Below, piece by piece: positions 33,030 to 43,224 of a stretch of DNA of 64,000 bases; positions within the stretch are counted from its first letter, which is position 1, and every line of letters starts with the position of its first letter. This DNA comes from Branchiostoma floridae. Lineage: Eukaryota > Chordata > Leptocardii > Amphioxiformes > Branchiostomatidae. The translations under genes and the position numbers were made by a program. Under the pieces are notes generated by a model. It did not search any database. It saw only the letters and a program-made list of their open reading frames with translations, and was not told where the DNA came from. Location: assembly GCF_000003815.2 (NCBI RefSeq), contig NC_049983.1, positions 720,524 to 784,523 of the forward strand, written 5' to 3'.

Positions 33030-33475
33030 GGTCTCATTGCCTGGCTACGAACAACGCAAAATATCTATGTCTGACAACATATGACCTACGTCCAGAGCTA
33101 ATCGAAGACGAATATCACTTTATGGTTGTATGTCCCAAATATTCTGATATACGAAATTCTCTGTACACAAGGTTGTCATCTTATACACAAGGATTTATCT
33201 CAATGGACCTGAAGTGCAAATTCAAATACATCATGACATGTGACAATCCCTGCATGACAGATATAGGAAAATATATTAAAGAAGGTTTAGACATTAGAAA
33301 TTCCTCCAATGATTGTAAAAGCCTCCAATGACTGTAAGAAACTTATCCCATACTACAACTTCTAAATTAGTTAGATAAGCCTTAAGTTAAGTTATAGCAC
33401 TGTAGTTATGTAGATGCCATACTTTGTACCCCGTACAATTGTTGTGCAATAAATTTAAAGCTATCTGTTACTTAA
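33030..33475 (+). pseudogene. LINE 3'-end fragment
   Basis: Encodes an ORF2 tail (LCLTTYDLRPELIEDEYHFM followed by CPKYSDIRNSLY and IGKYIKEGLDIR) like those at 13320 and 28460, then a 3' region ending gtacaattgttgtgcaataaa. It is truncated at its 5' side. Confidence 0.7.
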
Positions 33476-33954
33476 AAAAGCGGAACACCTACATTCCATT
33501 GCGAGTTCTCCTTTTGCGTTTGTGGAAATTAAGACTTCCCTTTCCTAAAGTGTGTGATTTTAGATGAGGCAAATGTATTTACAGTTCCCCTTTCCTTTAA
33601 CAAAGATTTCCGCATTCGGACATCCGAGGAGACAAAAGTACCCATTCTCTAAACAGTGTTGACAATGTCTATGCTGACTAATAATGTTACTGGACACATA
33701 TTTAGCAATGGCTAAGTACGTGATATCTTCTTCTATAACGGAGATTAACATTGTGTCATATCTATTTCACGAAACAGAAATCTAAGAAGGTCGATCCACA
33801 TCTATTGAAGTCCAAATAGACATAGGGATTAGTGCAGTTCTTGTGTATAAGAAATGTAATGTGTGTGTATATGTGTGTATATGTACTATAATTCTTTCCT
33901 ATATTCTTTCAAGTCTCCTCTTCTTCTCTTTTATCTTCTATCTAGGCATTCCTC
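33476..33954. other. Non-coding stretch, nothing recognised
   Basis: AT-rich; no domain, repeat or RNA gene seen. Confidence 0.4.
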
Positions 33955-34062
33955 ATTGAGCCAGTTAGTCATCATTCATATTTTCTCCCATACGTTGTTC
34001 CAGTTGTACAGCGTCGGGTCTGTCTGGGTCTCCGGCCAAACACTGACACATCAGCCAGTTCT
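33955..34062 (-). pseudogene. Fragment of an RTK kinase tail
   Basis: On the minus strand this segment repeats the last ~100 bases of the RTK coding sequence (compare 34144-34240): the cagtgtttggccgg region, a gacccagacagacccgacgc block, then the stop and gactgactggctcaatgagg of the 3' flank. It lies about 80 bases downstream of RTK1 and is a relic of another copy. Confidence 0.7.
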
Positions 34063-34143
34063 GGCATATATGTGTGTAAAATTATCCTTTCCTTCCTACG
34101 TTTCATTTATATCGAGTCCGTCTTCACTGAGTCAATCAGTCAG

Positions 34144-36870
34144 TTAGTCATCATTCATATTTTCTTCCAAACGTTGTTCCAGCTGTGCAGCGTCGGGTCT
34201 GTCCTCTGGTGCTCCGGCCCAACACTGACACATCAGCCTGTACAGGGAGACGGAACATTTCTCCGGCTGCTCCAGTCGGGTACCGAGTTTCAGGAGCCGC
34301 ACCAGCTGTCCACAGTCCGGACGGTAAACCTCAGGGTAGCGGGGCTCCTCTCCGAACGTGGCGATCTCCCACAGCAGCACGCCGAACGACCACACGTCAC
34401 TGTGGCTGGTGAACTCGCCGTCCCGGAGAGACTCCAGCGCCATCCACTTCAGCGGTAAGAGGTCGTCCTGGCCGAGGTGCGTGGTGTGGACGTACACCGT
34501 GTTGGCGTACACGTCCCTGGCGAGCCCGAAGTCGGCCAGTTTGGCCACGCCGTCCTCTGTGATGAGGACGTTTCTCGCGGCCACGTCACGGTGGACGATC
34601 TTGAGACTCTCCAGTTCGTGAAGTGCGCGGGAAACGTGTAGAGCGAACCGCAGCAGGTCGGACAGACGAGTGTCGGGGTCCTGGCGACACCCGCGTAAGA
34701 AGTGAAGAAGGTCTCCGCGCGGAGCGTACTCCAGCAGGATCCGTCTGGGCAGAGACTGAGTGATGATGCCGTGTAGCTGGACGATGTTTGGGTGTACACG
34801 TTGGTCATCTCCCTCTCTGTGTTTGGACTGATTGTGAAGGGAAATCAGAATGTCGACTTCCCGATAAAAGTCCCGGTAGCACCGCTCACTCCCATCGCCG
34901 CTTTCATTATCCAGAGAGATCGACTTCGCGGCGACCAAGACCGGTTCTTTCTCAGGCGTGCGCAGCTGCGCTAGCAGCACGTGACCAAAGGTCCCTTGAC
35001 CAATCATCCTCAGCACCGTTAGATGCTCTTCACGCCGTTCCCATGGCAACCGGCGGTTTGCCACCACTTCTTTTTCCTCTACGTTTGCATCGACTAGTTC
35101 CTTCATCCGAATGCCTTCTTCCTGTTTCCTCATTCGTCCATTCAACAAAGTTTTCTTTCTCAGAAAAATCCATGCTGATGCCGCAACCACAACGAAAGCA
35201 GGTATCACAAGAACAGCTAGTAACTGTAGATTTCCACTTCCTAGTTGAGTAGGAAGTCGGCTGCAGTCCTGTCCAGTCCACGGGTACTGACAAACGCACG
35301 TCCCGTTGATGTGATCACAGACCCCGCTGTTCTGACACGCACACACGGACGAACAGTTCAAACCGTAGTGGCCATGGCGACACGGACGGTCGCAATATTT
35401 CCCCATCCAGCCTGGTAGACACACACAGCCACTCCACCGGTCGCACCTGTCCCCGTTCTCACAGTCGCACGTGCGGTTACAAAACATTCCGTACAGGTTG
35501 GGAGGGCAACTCGTGACGTTTAGAATCAGTTCTTTCTCTACGACGACCCTCGTCCCGGCAGTTTCAGCTGCACATGTGTAGACACCATTATAGTCATCAC
35601 GGAAAGCGTTCATCGTAAACTCTATGACTGTTGTTTGGTTTGATAAGACCTTGGAGGTATTTGTGTGGAATGGTCTGTACTTCAGCACAACGAACGACAC
35701 GTTGAAGTGAACTGTAACGCAGGACAGCGTCACGCTACTGCCGATGTAAAGGTGTTGCCTAGGAACCGTTTCTATGACAACAGCTTTGGTTGAGATGTCA
35801 CAGGCCACCCCTATCCAACCCGGAGGACACAGACAGGCACCGTTGAAACCATGGCAATGGGCGCCATTTCTACACACACAGTCTTGTTCGCACCATGGAC
35901 CAAACTTCCCTCTTGCACAGCCGAGTGTGTCTACTGTTAACTGTATAGAATACGTCGTTGTTTCCTCTGAAATCAGGAAACGGAAAGGGCTTGACTCACA
36001 TGTGATCGTATCTGGAGACGATGTTTGGTAAGCGTTTATTTGAAACACCCAGAAATATCCAACACTTGAGTCATTCAGCCACTCAGGCTTTACGAGTTGA
36101 CTATCTACAAGATTTTGGAACACAACTTCATCACTAGTTCGACTCACAAGCTGTCCCTGAACAGTCATACCATTTTGACTGGAAGAACAGTCTAATGTTA
36201 TTCCGGAGGCAGAAGCAATGTTCGCCCAGCCGATATCAGTCAAAGACTTCAAACTCCAGACCAACGTGACTCCGCAGACGTCGTTATCAGATCGCATGAG
36301 TACTTCCTTTTTTAACTTTGACGTTGTACCTTGTAGATCAGACGTGTGAATCCAACCTGTGTCGTATCTAGAAATGTAGTTGGAAAAGTTGAACAGTCGT
36401 TGAGGCCTCCCTTCTCTTTCTGGCGTCTCACATGTCGTGTTGTACAGCGGTGGGTAGCCTTCTACATCAGTGATATCAATTTTCACGGAGTAGAGTTTGT
36501 TGTACATCTGGCATGGTTGGCCATTTATATCAGTGCACTTCAATAACACAACGACATCGTACCATGGACGAACGCGGAAGTCGAGTGGGTTAGCGACACG
36601 AAGGACGGCCTGTGATCCATTTGGACTGAGCCAGAACCTTCCGTACGGGTCTCCGTCGACGATTTGAACGCTAAAGCTGTTGTCTTTGCTGTACAGACCT
36701 GACGTTATGTTGGCCAAAACAGTACCGACAGGGATGTTCTCCGGTATGGTCAGGTTCAACGTCTGTGCTGAAGTATTGTTGACCCTACTTTCCAAATCAC
36801 TCGGAAGCCCAGGCGATATTCCAATGAGCAACCCGATCAGTGCCAGCCACTTGACAATATCGGTTGTCAT
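34144..36870 (-). CDS. RTK1: intronless receptor tyrosine kinase with cadherin-like, EGF, Ig and EGF domains (908 aa)
   Basis: One uninterrupted frame. Signal peptide about 1-22; cadherin-like module about 38-140 (IPENIPVGTVLANIT, DITDVEG); a Cys-containing module 141-317; EGF-like 318-358; Ig 368-452 (C384...YTC433); EGF-like repeats 455-536 resembling those of Tie receptors; membrane helix about 547-570. The kinase (about 618-895) has GQGTFG 624-629, VAAK with Lys649, Glu671, HRD 760-762, DFG 780-782 and activation-loop Tyr788 and Tyr793, followed by PLKWMALESL, an RTK signature. The juxtamembrane part and short C-tail have no tyrosine. It is a cell-surface receptor of Tie/FGFR-like class with unknown ligand. 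RTK2 and RTK3 are close paralogues. Intronless structure suggests an ancestral retrocopy later multiplied by DNA duplication. All catalytic residues are present, so it is probably active. Confidence 0.93.
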   Translation of the reverse strand: MTTDIVKWLALIGLLIGISPGLPSDLESRVNNTSAQTLNLTIPENIPVGTVLANITSGLYSKDNSFSVQIVDGDPYGRFWLSPNGSQAVLRVANPLDFRVRPWYDVVVLLKCTDINGQPCQMYNKLYSVKIDITDVEGYPPLYNTTCETPEREGRPQRLFNFSNYISRYDTGWIHTSDLQGTTSKLKKEVLMRSDNDVCGVTLVWSLKSLTDIGWANIASASGITLDCSSSQNGMTVQGQLVSRTSDEVVFQNLVDSQLVKPEWLNDSSVGYFWVFQINAYQTSSPDTITCESSPFRFLISEETTTYSIQLTVDTLGCARGKFGPWCEQDCVCRNGAHCHGFNGACLCPPGWIGVACDISTKAVVIETVPRQHLYIGSSVTLSCVTVHFNVSFVVLKYRPFHTNTSKVLSNQTTVIEFTMNAFRDDYNGVYTCAAETAGTRVVVEKELILNVTSCPPNLYGMFCNRTCDCENGDRCDRWSGCVCLPGWMGKYCDRPCRHGHYGLNCSSVCACQNSGVCDHINGTCVCQYPWTGQDCSRLPTQLGSGNLQLLAVLVIPAFVVVAASAWIFLRKKTLLNGRMRKQEEGIRMKELVDANVEEKEVVANRRLPWERREEHLTVLRMIGQGTFGHVLLAQLRTPEKEPVLVAAKSISLDNESGDGSERCYRDFYREVDILISLHNQSKHREGDDQRVHPNIVQLHGIITQSLPRRILLEYAPRGDLLHFLRGCRQDPDTRLSDLLRFALHVSRALHELESLKIVHRDVAARNVLITEDGVAKLADFGLARDVYANTVYVHTTHLGQDDLLPLKWMALESLRDGEFTSHSDVWSFGVLLWEIATFGEEPRYPEVYRPDCGQLVRLLKLGTRLEQPEKCSVSLYRLMCQCWAGAPEDRPDAAQLEQRLEENMNDD

Positions 36871-37231
36871 ATTGATGCCGTACGTTTATGTTACGTTATT
36901 CGTCGCCGAAATCTGCCGTCCAACCGAACGTTCCTGCTCGTCTTCTGCGCCGTGTTTTTGAACCTCTCCACAGAGCGGGAGGAAGTTGCCTTGCATGACT
37001 TAACTTTCCTACTTACTTTGCTATGGTAAACAGTTTCCTAAACATGACCCCCGTTACGGTTCAAGTTTCTCTCCACTGCGACTGAACAGGTTAAATCCTG
37101 GCAGATCGAGCTTTTGTGTTATACTTGTGTGTGTAAGTGTATGTGTGTGTGTATGTGTATGTGTATGTGTGTGTGTGTCTGTCTGTCTGTCCCTGCCTGT
37201 CTGTGTGTGACGGTATGTACCGGTGTGCTAC

Positions 37232-37281
<50 letters not shown>

Positions 37282-37817
37282 CGTGTGAGTGTGTGTGCGT
37301 GTGTGTTCGTGTACTCCTCAAGTTTTCCTTATTTCAGTGGATACGGCTCTGTTTACTAGGAAATTAGTATATTCATACACATGGCCTTTTTGTTTTCGCA
37401 ACTACCTCACTCGTAACTGCAGCCAATGCATTTCGTATAAAAGTCGCTAGGCTTCTACTGAACAATTGATAATACTTGTACTTGCCAAGTGTACCCCCCC
37501 CCCCCCCCTCCAAGTTGCAGGGTTCCTCACAATACCAAGAACGGAACTGTTTGCATGCATGCCACCGGGGCTCGTATTGTGCTTGTGATAACTTCCCTTT
37601 TTGCGAATTGTGCATCTACATTTTCGATGAGAACACTTTCCTTTTCTTTCAGCAAAGAGTTCTAGACTATATTTGTTGAATAATCTATTATTTACTAGAG
37701 CCTACTGAAGACGTATGTTTGCATGTGGACTTAAATGATAAAGTTTTAAACTCTGAGATCACTCCACTTCTACAATAACTTGCATGAAGCCACAATTGAA
37801 ATACAACAAACAACGTC
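36871..37817. other. Region between divergent RTK1 and the RTK fragment, with a (GT)n tract
   Basis: Contains GT microsatellites (37123-37180 and 37232-37277), a run of about 17 Cs (37493-37508) and no gene. The 5' flank of RTK1 here does not obviously share the boxes found upstream of RTK2 and RTK3. Confidence 0.5.
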
Positions 37818-37950
37818 TACTTGGAGATGACCTTTTAAACCAATCATAGTACATGAACCGTAAAAAAAGTGGAAAGACGGGGTCGTCTTGACTGTGTTGA
37901 CTGTACCGTCGCAAGTGGACCATACATACAAAACTTCCTCTTTTTCGCTG
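37818..37950 (+). promoter_or_regulatory. Conserved upstream module of the RTK family (RTK fragment copy)
   Basis: Shares ordered blocks with the RTK2 and RTK3 flanks: cttggagatgacctt (TGACCTT at 37828-37834), ttgaaccgtaa-like, gtggaaagac and cctcttttt. Shared ancestry alone could explain the match; regulatory function is inference. Confidence 0.4.
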
Positions 37951-37977
37951 TATTTTAAGTCAATAATTGCACGGTGA

Positions 37978-38285
37978 ATGAAGACAGAAAACAACTTTGG
38001 AGGCGACGACGACAATACGATTATTGGTATCATCATGTGGCTTACACTAGGGAGTTTGATCCTTTCCGAGTCAGCACTGCCAAGTTTTTGGGAAAATAGT
38101 GTCTACACAACACAACTTCAGCACAGACATTTAACCTGTCAATACCAGAGAACATTAGTGTCGGTAGTGTTCTGACAAGCATAACGTCAGCTCTTTACAG
38201 CAAAAGAAACAAGATTGTCTTTCAATTCGTCGAGAAAGACCCTTACGTACGGACGATTCTGGCTCAATCTCGGAACGTTAACGTT
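37978..38285 (+). pseudogene. N-terminal RTK fragment
   Basis: The segment matches the signal peptide and start of the cadherin-like module of RTK2 (IIGIIMWLTLGSLIL, then after a frameshift near 38110 the IPEN, SALYSK and DPY blocks). The position of the ATG shared by RTK2 and RTK3 is ACG here. Similarity stops near 38285, beside a hairpin, and nothing downstream resembles the rest of the receptor. It is a dead, truncated copy with its own conserved upstream module. Confidence 0.8.
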
Positions 38286-38327
38286 GTTTAAGTGTTTAAT
38301 TTGCAAGACGTGATCAACTGCATGTCA

Positions 38328-38401
38328 GCTGCAACTGTCCAATTTAATACTTATTATTGAGATATCGCTCAATAACAAATATTAAATTGGACAGGTGCAG
38401 C
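38328..38401. repeat. Foldback with 34-base arms and a 6-base loop
   Basis: Arms 38328-38361 and 38368-38401 (gctgcaactgtccaatttaa... against its inverse ending ggacaggtgcagc) are nearly perfect. The equivalent region upstream of RTK3 (about 53705-53760) has only the right arm. Confidence 0.75.
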
Positions 38402-38737
38402 TAACTTTATCAAATTAGTTATCATAACGTCTAGTTCCACAATCTAGCACATAGAACAACGTACACTTAATCTAAGGGGAAAATGACTGTACAAATATCT
38501 GTCGAGCATTTGACATATAGTAATAGAAAATTATGGACTTACAGACCTGAACCTCTGGATCTGAACCCAGCTAGTAAGTAATCGATCAAGAATATTAATT
38601 AAACCAGAAGTTGTACATTATTACACCTTAACATCGTAACTTGCAGAATTATGTTCGTATTTTTCCCTTTCGCAAGAGAAAGGCATTATTATCGCTTAAC
38701 AATTCTTTTCAAGGCGTTTGACTCCACCAACGCACAT

Positions 38738-38864
38738 CTGCTTGGAGATGACCTTTTTACCCCATTAGGAGGTCTTGAACCGTAAGTGGAAAGACCAGGT
38801 CATGTTGATACTAACGCAAGCTGGGAGATCAAGGAAGATTTCCTCTTTTTGGTGTAGTTCAACA
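38738..38864 (+). promoter_or_regulatory. Conserved upstream module of RTK2
   Basis: ctgcttggagatgacctt (TGACCTT 38749-38755, an AAGGTCA nuclear-receptor-like half site in reverse), ccccattagga, ttgaaccgtaa, an aggtca, and gatttcctctttttggtgta in the same order and spacing as before RTK3. No TATA box is evident. Confidence 0.45.
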
Positions 38865-38936
38865 ACACGATAGAAATCCTACAGAAAGCGATTTATGTGT
38901 AACGTTGGTCCCGTCAAGGATATTACTGACGACAAC

Positions 38937-41663
38937 ATGATTATTGTTATCATCATGTGGCTGACCCTGAGGTGTTTGATCCTTTCTGTGTCCGGAACGC
39001 CAATTGCCTGGGATAGCAGTGTCTACAATACTTCAGCAAAAACGGTTAACCTGACCATACCGGAGAACATCCCAGTCGGTACTGTTGTGGCTAACATAAC
39101 TTCAGATCTTTACAGCAAAGCCAACAGGTTTAGCGTTCTAATCGTCGACGGAGACCCATACGGAAGGTTCTCACTCAGTCCAAATGGATCCCAGGCCGTC
39201 CTTCGTGTCGCTAACCCACTTGACTTCCGGGTTCGTCCAATAAGGTACGATCTCGTTGTGTTATTGAAGTGTACTGATACAGCTGATCAGCCATGCCAAA
39301 CCTCTAGCGAAATCTACGCCATTAAAATCGATATCACTGATGTAGAAGGCTACCCACCTCTGTACAACACAACATGTGAGACACCAGAAAGAGAAGGGAG
39401 GCCTCAACGACTGTTAAACTTTTCCAACTACATCTCTAGATATGACACGGGTTGGACTCACACGTCTGATCTACAAGGTCCATCTTCCAAGATAAAAGAG
39501 ACATTGCTTGTTCGGACAGCTAACGACGTCTGCGGAGTCACGATAGTCGGGGGGTTGAGATCTTTGACTGATATTGGCTGGGCGAACATCGCTTCTGACT
39601 CTGGAGCAAGATTATACTGTTCTTCTAACCAAACGGGCATGACTGTCCAGGCACAGCTTGTGAGTCGAACTAGTGATAAAACTGTGTTCCAAAATCTTGT
39701 AGACAGTCACCTCGTCAGGCCTGAATGGCTAAATGACTCACGTGTTGGATATTTTGTGGTCTTTCAAACTGACGCTTTCCAAACATCGTCGCCGGCAATG
39801 GTAAGATGCGAGTCAAGCCCTTTCGATTATAGAATCTCAAATGAAACAACGACGTATTCTATACAGTTAACTGTAGACAAACTCGGCTGTGCAAGAGGGA
39901 AGTTTGGTCCATGGTGCGAACAGGACTGTGTGTGTAAAAATGGCGCTCGTTGCCATGGTTTCAACGGTGCCTGTCTGTGTCCTCCGGGGTGGATAGGGGT
40001 GGCATGTGACATCCCAACCCAAGCGGTAGCCATAGTAACGGTTCCCATGCAACACATTTACATCGGAAGTAACGTGACGCTGTCCTGCACTGCAGTTCAC
40101 TTCAACGTGTCCTCTATGGTGTTGAAGTACACGACATTTCACACAAACACCTCCGATGTCTTATCAAACCAAACAACAGTCATAAACTTTACGATGAACG
40201 CTTTCCGTGATGACTATAATGGTGTCTACACGTGTGTAGCTGAAACTGCCGGGACGAGGGTCGTCGTAGAGAAACAACTTATTCTAAACGTCACGAGTTG
40301 TCCTCCCAACCTGTACGGAATGTTTTGTAACCGCACGTGCGACTGTGTGAACGGGGGCAGGTGTGATCGGTGGAGAGGCTGCGTGTGCCTACCAGGCTGG
40401 ATGGGAAAACATTGCGGCCGTCCGTGTCGCCATGGTCACTACGGTTTGAACTGTTCTTCCGTCTGTGCGTGTCAGAACAGCGGGGTCTGTGATCACATCA
40501 ACGGGACGTGCTTCTGTCAAGCGCCGTGGACTGGACAGGACTGCAGCCGACGTCCCGCTCGACTACGAAGCCATAATCTACAGTTACTAGCTGTCCTTGT
40601 GATACCTGTTTTCGTTGTGGTGATGATATCAGCGAGGATTGCTCTAAGAACGAAAATTTTCTGGAATCATCAACCGAGGCAACAGGAAGAAGGCATTCTG
40701 CTGCAAGAACTGATCGCAGAAGTCGAGGAGGAAGAGGACATGGCACAGAATGTCCGGTTACCATGGGAACGGCGTGAAGAGAATCTAACGGTGGTGAAGA
40801 TGATTGGTCAGGGTACTTTTGGTCACGTGGTGCTAGCGCAGCTGCGCACGCCTGAGAAAGAACCGGTCTTGGTCGCCGCCAAGTCGATCTCTCTGGCTCA
40901 TGAGAGTGGCGATGGGAGTGAGCGGTGCTACCGGGACTTTTATCGGGAAGTGGATATTCTGATTTCCCTCCACAATCAGTCAGAACACAGAGAGGGAGAT
41001 GACCAACGTGTCCACCCAAACATCGTCCAGCTACACGGCATCATCACTCAGTCTCTGCCCAGACGGATCCTGCTGGAGTACGCTCCGCGCGGAGACCTTC
41101 TTCACTTCTTACGCGGGTGTCGCCAGGACCCCGACACTCGTCTGTCTGACCTGCTGCGGTTCGCTCTACACGTTTCCCGCGCACTTTACGAACTGGAGAG
41201 TCTCAAGATCGTCCACCGTGACGTGGCCGCGCGGAACGTCCTTATCACAGAGGACGGCGTGGCCAAACTGGCCGATTTCGGGCTCGCCAGGGACGTGTAC
41301 GCCAACACGGTGTACGTCCACACCACGCACCTCGGCCAGGACGACCTCTTACCGCTGAAGTGGATGGCGCTGGAGTCTCTCCGGGACGGCGAGTTCACCA
41401 GCCACAGTGACGTGTGGTCGTTCGGCGTGCTGCTGTGGGAGATCGCCACGTTCGGAGAGGAGCCCCGCTACCCCCGGGTTTACCGTCCGGACTGCGGGCA
41501 GCTGGTGCGGCTCCTGAAGCGCGGTAAGAGAATGGAGAAGCCGGAGAAATGTCCCGTCTCCCTATACAGGCTGATGTGCCAGTGTTGGGCCGGAGACCCA
41601 GAGGACAGACCCGACGCTGGGCAACTGGAACAACGTTTGGAAGAAAATATAAATGATGAATGA
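38937..41663 (+). CDS. RTK2: intronless receptor tyrosine kinase, full-length paralogue (908 aa)
   Basis: Same domain order and length as RTK1: signal peptide, cadherin-like module, Cys module, EGF, Ig, EGF repeats, membrane helix (LLAVLVIPVFVVV), tyrosine-free juxtamembrane part rich in Glu, and a kinase with GQGTFG, VAAK, HRDVAARN, DFGLARDVY and PLKWMALESL. The frame is open back to an ATG at 38895, but ATG 38937 starts the signal peptide shared with RTK3, where the upstream codon is AGG, so 38937 is preferred. The kinase core (about 40920-41470) is almost identical to RTK1 and RTK3 at the DNA level and strongly GC-rich at third positions, while the ectodomain differs at many residues. The 5' flank shares about 650 bases with the RTK3 flank, so the two arose by segmental duplication. 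No lesion is seen. Confidence 0.93.
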   Translation: MIIVIIMWLTLRCLILSVSGTPIAWDSSVYNTSAKTVNLTIPENIPVGTVVANITSDLYSKANRFSVLIVDGDPYGRFSLSPNGSQAVLRVANPLDFRVRPIRYDLVVLLKCTDTADQPCQTSSEIYAIKIDITDVEGYPPLYNTTCETPEREGRPQRLLNFSNYISRYDTGWTHTSDLQGPSSKIKETLLVRTANDVCGVTIVGGLRSLTDIGWANIASDSGARLYCSSNQTGMTVQAQLVSRTSDKTVFQNLVDSHLVRPEWLNDSRVGYFVVFQTDAFQTSSPAMVRCESSPFDYRISNETTTYSIQLTVDKLGCARGKFGPWCEQDCVCKNGARCHGFNGACLCPPGWIGVACDIPTQAVAIVTVPMQHIYIGSNVTLSCTAVHFNVSSMVLKYTTFHTNTSDVLSNQTTVINFTMNAFRDDYNGVYTCVAETAGTRVVVEKQLILNVTSCPPNLYGMFCNRTCDCVNGGRCDRWRGCVCLPGWMGKHCGRPCRHGHYGLNCSSVCACQNSGVCDHINGTCFCQAPWTGQDCSRRPARLRSHNLQLLAVLVIPVFVVVMISARIALRTKIFWNHQPRQQEEGILLQELIAEVEEEEDMAQNVRLPWERREENLTVVKMIGQGTFGHVVLAQLRTPEKEPVLVAAKSISLAHESGDGSERCYRDFYREVDILISLHNQSEHREGDDQRVHPNIVQLHGIITQSLPRRILLEYAPRGDLLHFLRGCRQDPDTRLSDLLRFALHVSRALYELESLKIVHRDVAARNVLITEDGVAKLADFGLARDVYANTVYVHTTHLGQDDLLPLKWMALESLRDGEFTSHSDVWSFGVLLWEIATFGEEPRYPRVYRPDCGQLVRLLKRGKRMEKPEKCPVSLYRLMCQCWAGDPEDRPDAGQLEQRLEENINDE

Positions 41664-42155
41664 CTGACTCAATGAGGAATGGCTAGATAGAAAATATAAG
41701 AGAATAAGAGGAGACTTGAAAGAATATAGAATGGAATAAGAAGTGAAACGACCTCGAAAGATTTCTATTCCATGAAATAGAACAGAAGAAATGTCACTAT
41801 CCGTTATAAGAAGATTACCCACTAACAACTAGGAATCCTACGAGGATTTTTCAATTTGTCCTGGTAGTTATCTTTTGGCATGTATCGCATTTGTACCGCA
41901 CAAATGTTATCTAACCTGGTATCCAGTCTACTGTAGATTGGACAGGCTCTGCTTGGTGACGGAAAATGTACACGTACCTGCCGCCGGGGTAATCTTTTCT
42001 ACCCTGTAGGAGTTTATCGCGATGGTAGTTTAATTAGCCATAATCTCTTACAGTGTAAAATGGTAAATTAGTACTTGATACCAGGTTACATTTTCCCTAT
42101 GGGTTCCCCAAAATCCCTGATTACATGTAACGTGTTTTTTACAGTAGTGCGGTGT
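41664..42155. other. 3' flank of RTK2
   Basis: The first ~60 bases resemble the 3' flanks of the other RTK copies (gactgactcaatgagg). The rest is AT-rich with nothing recognised. Confidence 0.4.
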
Positions 42156-43224
42156 TTAAGAGTCATTGCACGAGAAAACCAGGCAAAACCAGGCAGAGGC
42201 CGGAAGATGGGGGTCGGCCAAATCGGTTCATACTTTGTATGTGTGATAGGTATGTGGAACTATTAACAGCCATATACTTAAAACCCTCCAGCTATTTTTC
42301 GTTATGGCGTTCTGGGACCCCCCTCAGAGACCCTCGAAAATCCGACAATTAATGGCTGAAAATTACTGAAATTGCGATGGCTATCCTGAGAAATGTACAT
42401 AAGATACAAATCTAACTTTTATATTTCCATATAGCATGGGTCCTTAAGTTTTACAGACCAAAAGTTGAAGATGATACATTAAAGTTAAGAGGGTGTACTA
42501 GGGGGTTACCTGAATCACTGAAAGCAGATTTTTTATCACTGTAAATTTTAGTGATATTCAAGGCCCATTATCTGCTATACGCAGTGGCTCTGGTAAATGG
42601 TTTTACTTTTGCTAGAGAGAGGAACATCTACTTATTCAAAAACAATCGTCATCTATTTGGGCCATACATAACGCGAGCCATGAGAGGGGGGTCTTTATGG
42701 GGATTTTTCGAGTTTTGGGCCATAATAAATCGGGTAATTATATTACACTATGGGGGTAAGTCATGGCAAATGTTTGTATAGTTGCTTGTAAACCATGCAT
42801 AACTGTCAAAATATTTTGATTGATTGGTTATGTTAATTGGGGCTCCACATGGGGGATATAAGGATACTTGAAATGGAATTTTGCTGATTTTACACATTTA
42901 AATTATTGCTTTCTTATGCGATTAAGCCTGTACCTTCCTAAATCACTTCGTACATACGTACTTTGTCGTGCCCAAGTAAAAAGGCTCTGCATGGGGGTTA
43001 CCAGGTCTCCAAGAATGTGATACCATTTAATAAACAAGGCACATGGATTCATACCTACTTCATAAATGCTGAAAAATATAAAACAAGACTGCAACAAAAA
43101 TCAAGATTAATGCTACTTTGGGATGGATACTTTTGTTATCAATTACGGTATACCATAGGGTACAGTTTAGGTATACTTCTATAGATAAAGTGCTGTCCAC
43201 CAATGGCGTGTGAGTATGCCTGAC
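42156..43224 (+). repeat. Left arm of a ~1.07-kb inverted repeat flanking the Ngaro element
   Basis: Inverse copy of 52420-53479, mostly matching with scattered differences and small indels (for example 42158-42420 against 53215-53478). A partial frame at 42963-43184 is also open in the right arm, suggesting both derive from one mobile element. The protein has no domain I recognise. Confidence 0.8.

Noticed and set aside
34358-34808. Long antisense and shifted frames inside the RTK kinase region (also near 41000-41450 and 56480-56940)
   Set aside because: They arise from the strong GC bias at third codon positions; no domain or start context supports them.
37091-37367. Cys/Val-rich proteins on both strands
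   Set aside because: By-products of the GT microsatellite near 37232-37277.
38895-38936. Upstream ATG of RTK2 as the true start
   Set aside because: It adds 14 hydrophilic residues before the signal peptide and is AGG in RTK3; ATG 38937 is shared.
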